Positions 62,559-64,000 of a stretch of DNA of 64,000 nt are shown here, in pieces (within the stretch, counting starts at the first letter, position 1; each line of letters starts with the position of its first letter). The DNA lies in NCBI RefSeq assembly GCF_019931675.1, contig NZ_CP082922.1, forward strand, positions 3,921,001 through 3,985,000. The letters run 5' to 3'. Source of the DNA: Nocardioides rotundus (GTDB taxonomy: Bacteria; Actinomycetota; Actinomycetes; Propionibacteriales; Nocardioidaceae). The position numbers were made by a program, and so were the translations under genes. Under the pieces are notes generated by a model. That model saw nothing but the letters and a program-made list of their open reading frames with translations, was not told the origin of the DNA and did not search any database.

Positions 62559-63987
62559 CAGCCTGGTCCTCGCGCTCCACACCGACCGCCGCTGGCCGAT
62601 GCTGGCGGGTGACGTCGTCGGCCACAGCGCCGAGGACCTCGTAGCCGTACTCGAGTAGCAGGAGCCGGTCCTCGGGAGTAAGGGTGCGGTCGAAGCTCCG
62701 AAGCCGGGTCCGTGCCGCGGCGTGGTGAGGTGAGTGGTGGAGCACGCCGCCGGCGAGCTGAATCCAGATCCACGCCGCTGCGTCGCGCCCGAGCGGATTG
62801 GCCCGGACCCGGGCGGGGACTTTGCGCTCGCGCAGGGCCGGTGAGAGTTGTTTGAGGATCGAGCTGGGAACGGTGCGGAGGGTGGCCAGCGTCTCGCGGC
62901 GGTGTCGGTAGTCGATCCGCTCCCCGCGCCCGGGTTGGGCCAGGCGGGCTGCGAGCCGGGTCAGGATCTCGACGCCGGCCGCGTCGCAGGCGAGGAGCTG
63001 GTTGATGCCTGCGAGCTCGCGGGTCTGACGCAGTGGACGGCGACCGGCAAGCAGCTCGTCCTTGGTCGGGCGATGCCGGGTCGTGGCGTGGACGACCTCG
63101 CGACGCAACGCCCGGGAGATCGCGTAGCCGATGGCCTCGGCGTGGCAGCCGTCGAACGGGGTCCCGTCGGGCAGGACGTGGTCGGGGATGTGGTGTTCGG
63201 CCAGCCCCCAGGCGCGGATCCGACGGTGAAGCCGCTTCCTCGATTCGACGACATCGACGTCGGGTTCGGCCTCCGCGAGGTCGGGTGCCAACATCTGGGT
63301 GGCCACGGTCTTGATGTGGCCGCGGAACGAGCGGACCGTCTCTACGGCGGGCCAACCGGTGACGGCGAACTCGGCGATCCAGTCCGGGTTGCGCCAGCCG
63401 AGCTCACGATTCGTGCCGAGACCGCTGCCGCGCGGCATCGGCTCCAACCCGCTTTCGGGGTGCACGGGCCAGCCAGTACACAGGTGGAACGACAACAAAC
63501 GCCACCATCGGGCGATTCGATCGTCATCAGCAAGCCGGCCGTGGACCAGCGCGTTGAGGTAGTGCCGCTGCACGCGACGTGCGGTCTCCGGTGCCGGCCG
63601 GGTTGGCGATTCCTCCTTGCTGCTGAGGAGGATTCCGCAGGCCGTGCATGCGCTGACAAGCACGAGTCGTGTCCACACGGTCTGGTGGCCACACGCGGGG
63701 CAGGCCCAGCGGCCTGGCTGGCGGAAGTCCCACCAACTCAGCTGGTTGTAGGTTTCGCCGAGCCGACCCGCCAGGGTGTGCTGGCCGAGCACCTGCGCCG
63801 GAAGTCCCAGTGCTTCGGCGGTGCGACGCAGGGCGGCGGGGTCGGGGTCGTCGTACAAGCTCCGGTACGTCTTGAGGCCGGACGCGTGCTGGGGGTAAAT
63901 GCCGACCTCGCGCTGAAGGCGCCACAGCATCGATGGCAGCGACTCGTGGGCGAGCGGCATGATCGAGACCGGCGGCTGGTTCATCAT
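62548..63987 (-). CDS. tniQ: TniQ-family protein, TniQ2 copy 2
   Basis: A 479-residue homologue of 30866-32305, the same length. Starts SIMPLAHESLPSMLWRLQ; zinc pairs Cys96/Cys99 and Cys114/Cys117 (ACPACGHQT, ACTACGILL). ATG 63987 with GAGGAC just upstream. The tnsC, tnsB and tnsA genes of this module are expected beyond the right edge. Confidence 0.87.
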   Translation of the reverse strand: MMNQPPVSIMPLAHESLPSMLWRLQREVGIYPQHASGLKTYRSLYDDPDPAALRRTAEALGLPAQVLGQHTLAGRLGETYNQLSWWDFRQPGRWACPACGHQTVWTRLVLVSACTACGILLSSKEESPTRPAPETARRVQRHYLNALVHGRLADDDRIARWWRLLSFHLCTGWPVHPESGLEPMPRGSGLGTNRELGWRNPDWIAEFAVTGWPAVETVRSFRGHIKTVATQMLAPDLAEAEPDVDVVESRKRLHRRIRAWGLAEHHIPDHVLPDGTPFDGCHAEAIGYAISRALRREVVHATTRHRPTKDELLAGRRPLRQTRELAGINQLLACDAAGVEILTRLAARLAQPGRGERIDYRHRRETLATLRTVPSSILKQLSPALRERKVPARVRANPLGRDAAAWIWIQLAGGVLHHSPHHAAARTRLRSFDRTLTPEDRLLLLEYGYEVLGAVADDVTRQHRPAAVGVEREDQADAS

Positions 63988-64000
63988 TCGTCCTCGCCGC

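Overview
The window comes from a high-GC Gram-positive bacterium, most likely an actinobacterium of the Nocardioides/Propionibacteriales kind. The reasons are very high GC third positions, many GTG starts, ATGA/GTGA start-stop overlaps, a narKGH order like that of Corynebacterium, and an arsenic locus with ArsR fusions and thioredoxin/mycothiol-type ArsC proteins. This placement rests on style and families only.

Region 1 (1-7.1 kb) is respiratory nitrate reduction: narK, narG and the start of narH on the minus strand, with a divergent winged-helix regulator carrying three C-terminal cysteines. Region 2 (7.1-13.5 kb) is an arsenic-resistance locus. An ArsR-acetyltransferase fusion is divergent from a flavoprotein and an MFS exporter, followed by an ArsR-ArsC fusion, a larger ArsC, an aquaglyceroporin and a third ArsC-like protein. 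Clear ArsR-type operators lie in both promoter regions.

Region 3 (13.5-18.7 kb) is a coupled six-gene minus-strand operon of mobile-element character: an anchored staphylococcal-nuclease-like protein, a 249-aa enzyme-like protein, a large LRV-repeat protein and three small proteins. Three neighbouring, otherwise unrelated products share the C-terminal tail RPALLPP...GVAR. Region 4 (18.8-27.3 kb) is defence-like accessory DNA: a Ser/Thr kinase with a RuvC-like partner, an HTH-DUF488 fusion, an IS5-type insertion sequence sitting exactly in the shared CTAG stop of two convergent genes, a gene interrupted by an in-frame TAA, and a large helicase with a nuclease-like end.

Region 5 (27.4-36.4 kb) is a Tn7-like transposition module read right to left: TnsA, TnsB, TnsC, two TniQ proteins, a 79-aa protein and a coiled-coil protein, with a 103-aa gene on the plus strand. 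Region 8 (58.6-64 kb) holds the distal half of a second, diverged copy of the same module, running off the right edge. The two modules bracket Region 6-7 (36.7-58.5 kb), a dense defence island: small zinc-finger protein, YgjP-like metallopeptidase, type I restriction-modification (hsdM-hsdS-hsdR), a DUF4062/TIR-like protein, an MBL-fold hydrolase, higBA, a ubiquitin-like/E1/DUF6527 operon, a divergent XRE regulator and NYN-type protein, and a 1759-aa sacsin-like ATPase with a DUF3883 end. The simplest reading is two related Tn7-like elements lying head to tail, each with defence genes as cargo. The element ends were not proven.

Most lead candidates for something undescribed: the twin-TniQ transposition module with its conserved accessory genes; the 79-aa gene whose DNA is far more conserved between copies than its neighbours; the shared C-terminal tail; and the ubiquitin-like operon. 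No CRISPR array, rRNA or tRNA gene was seen.
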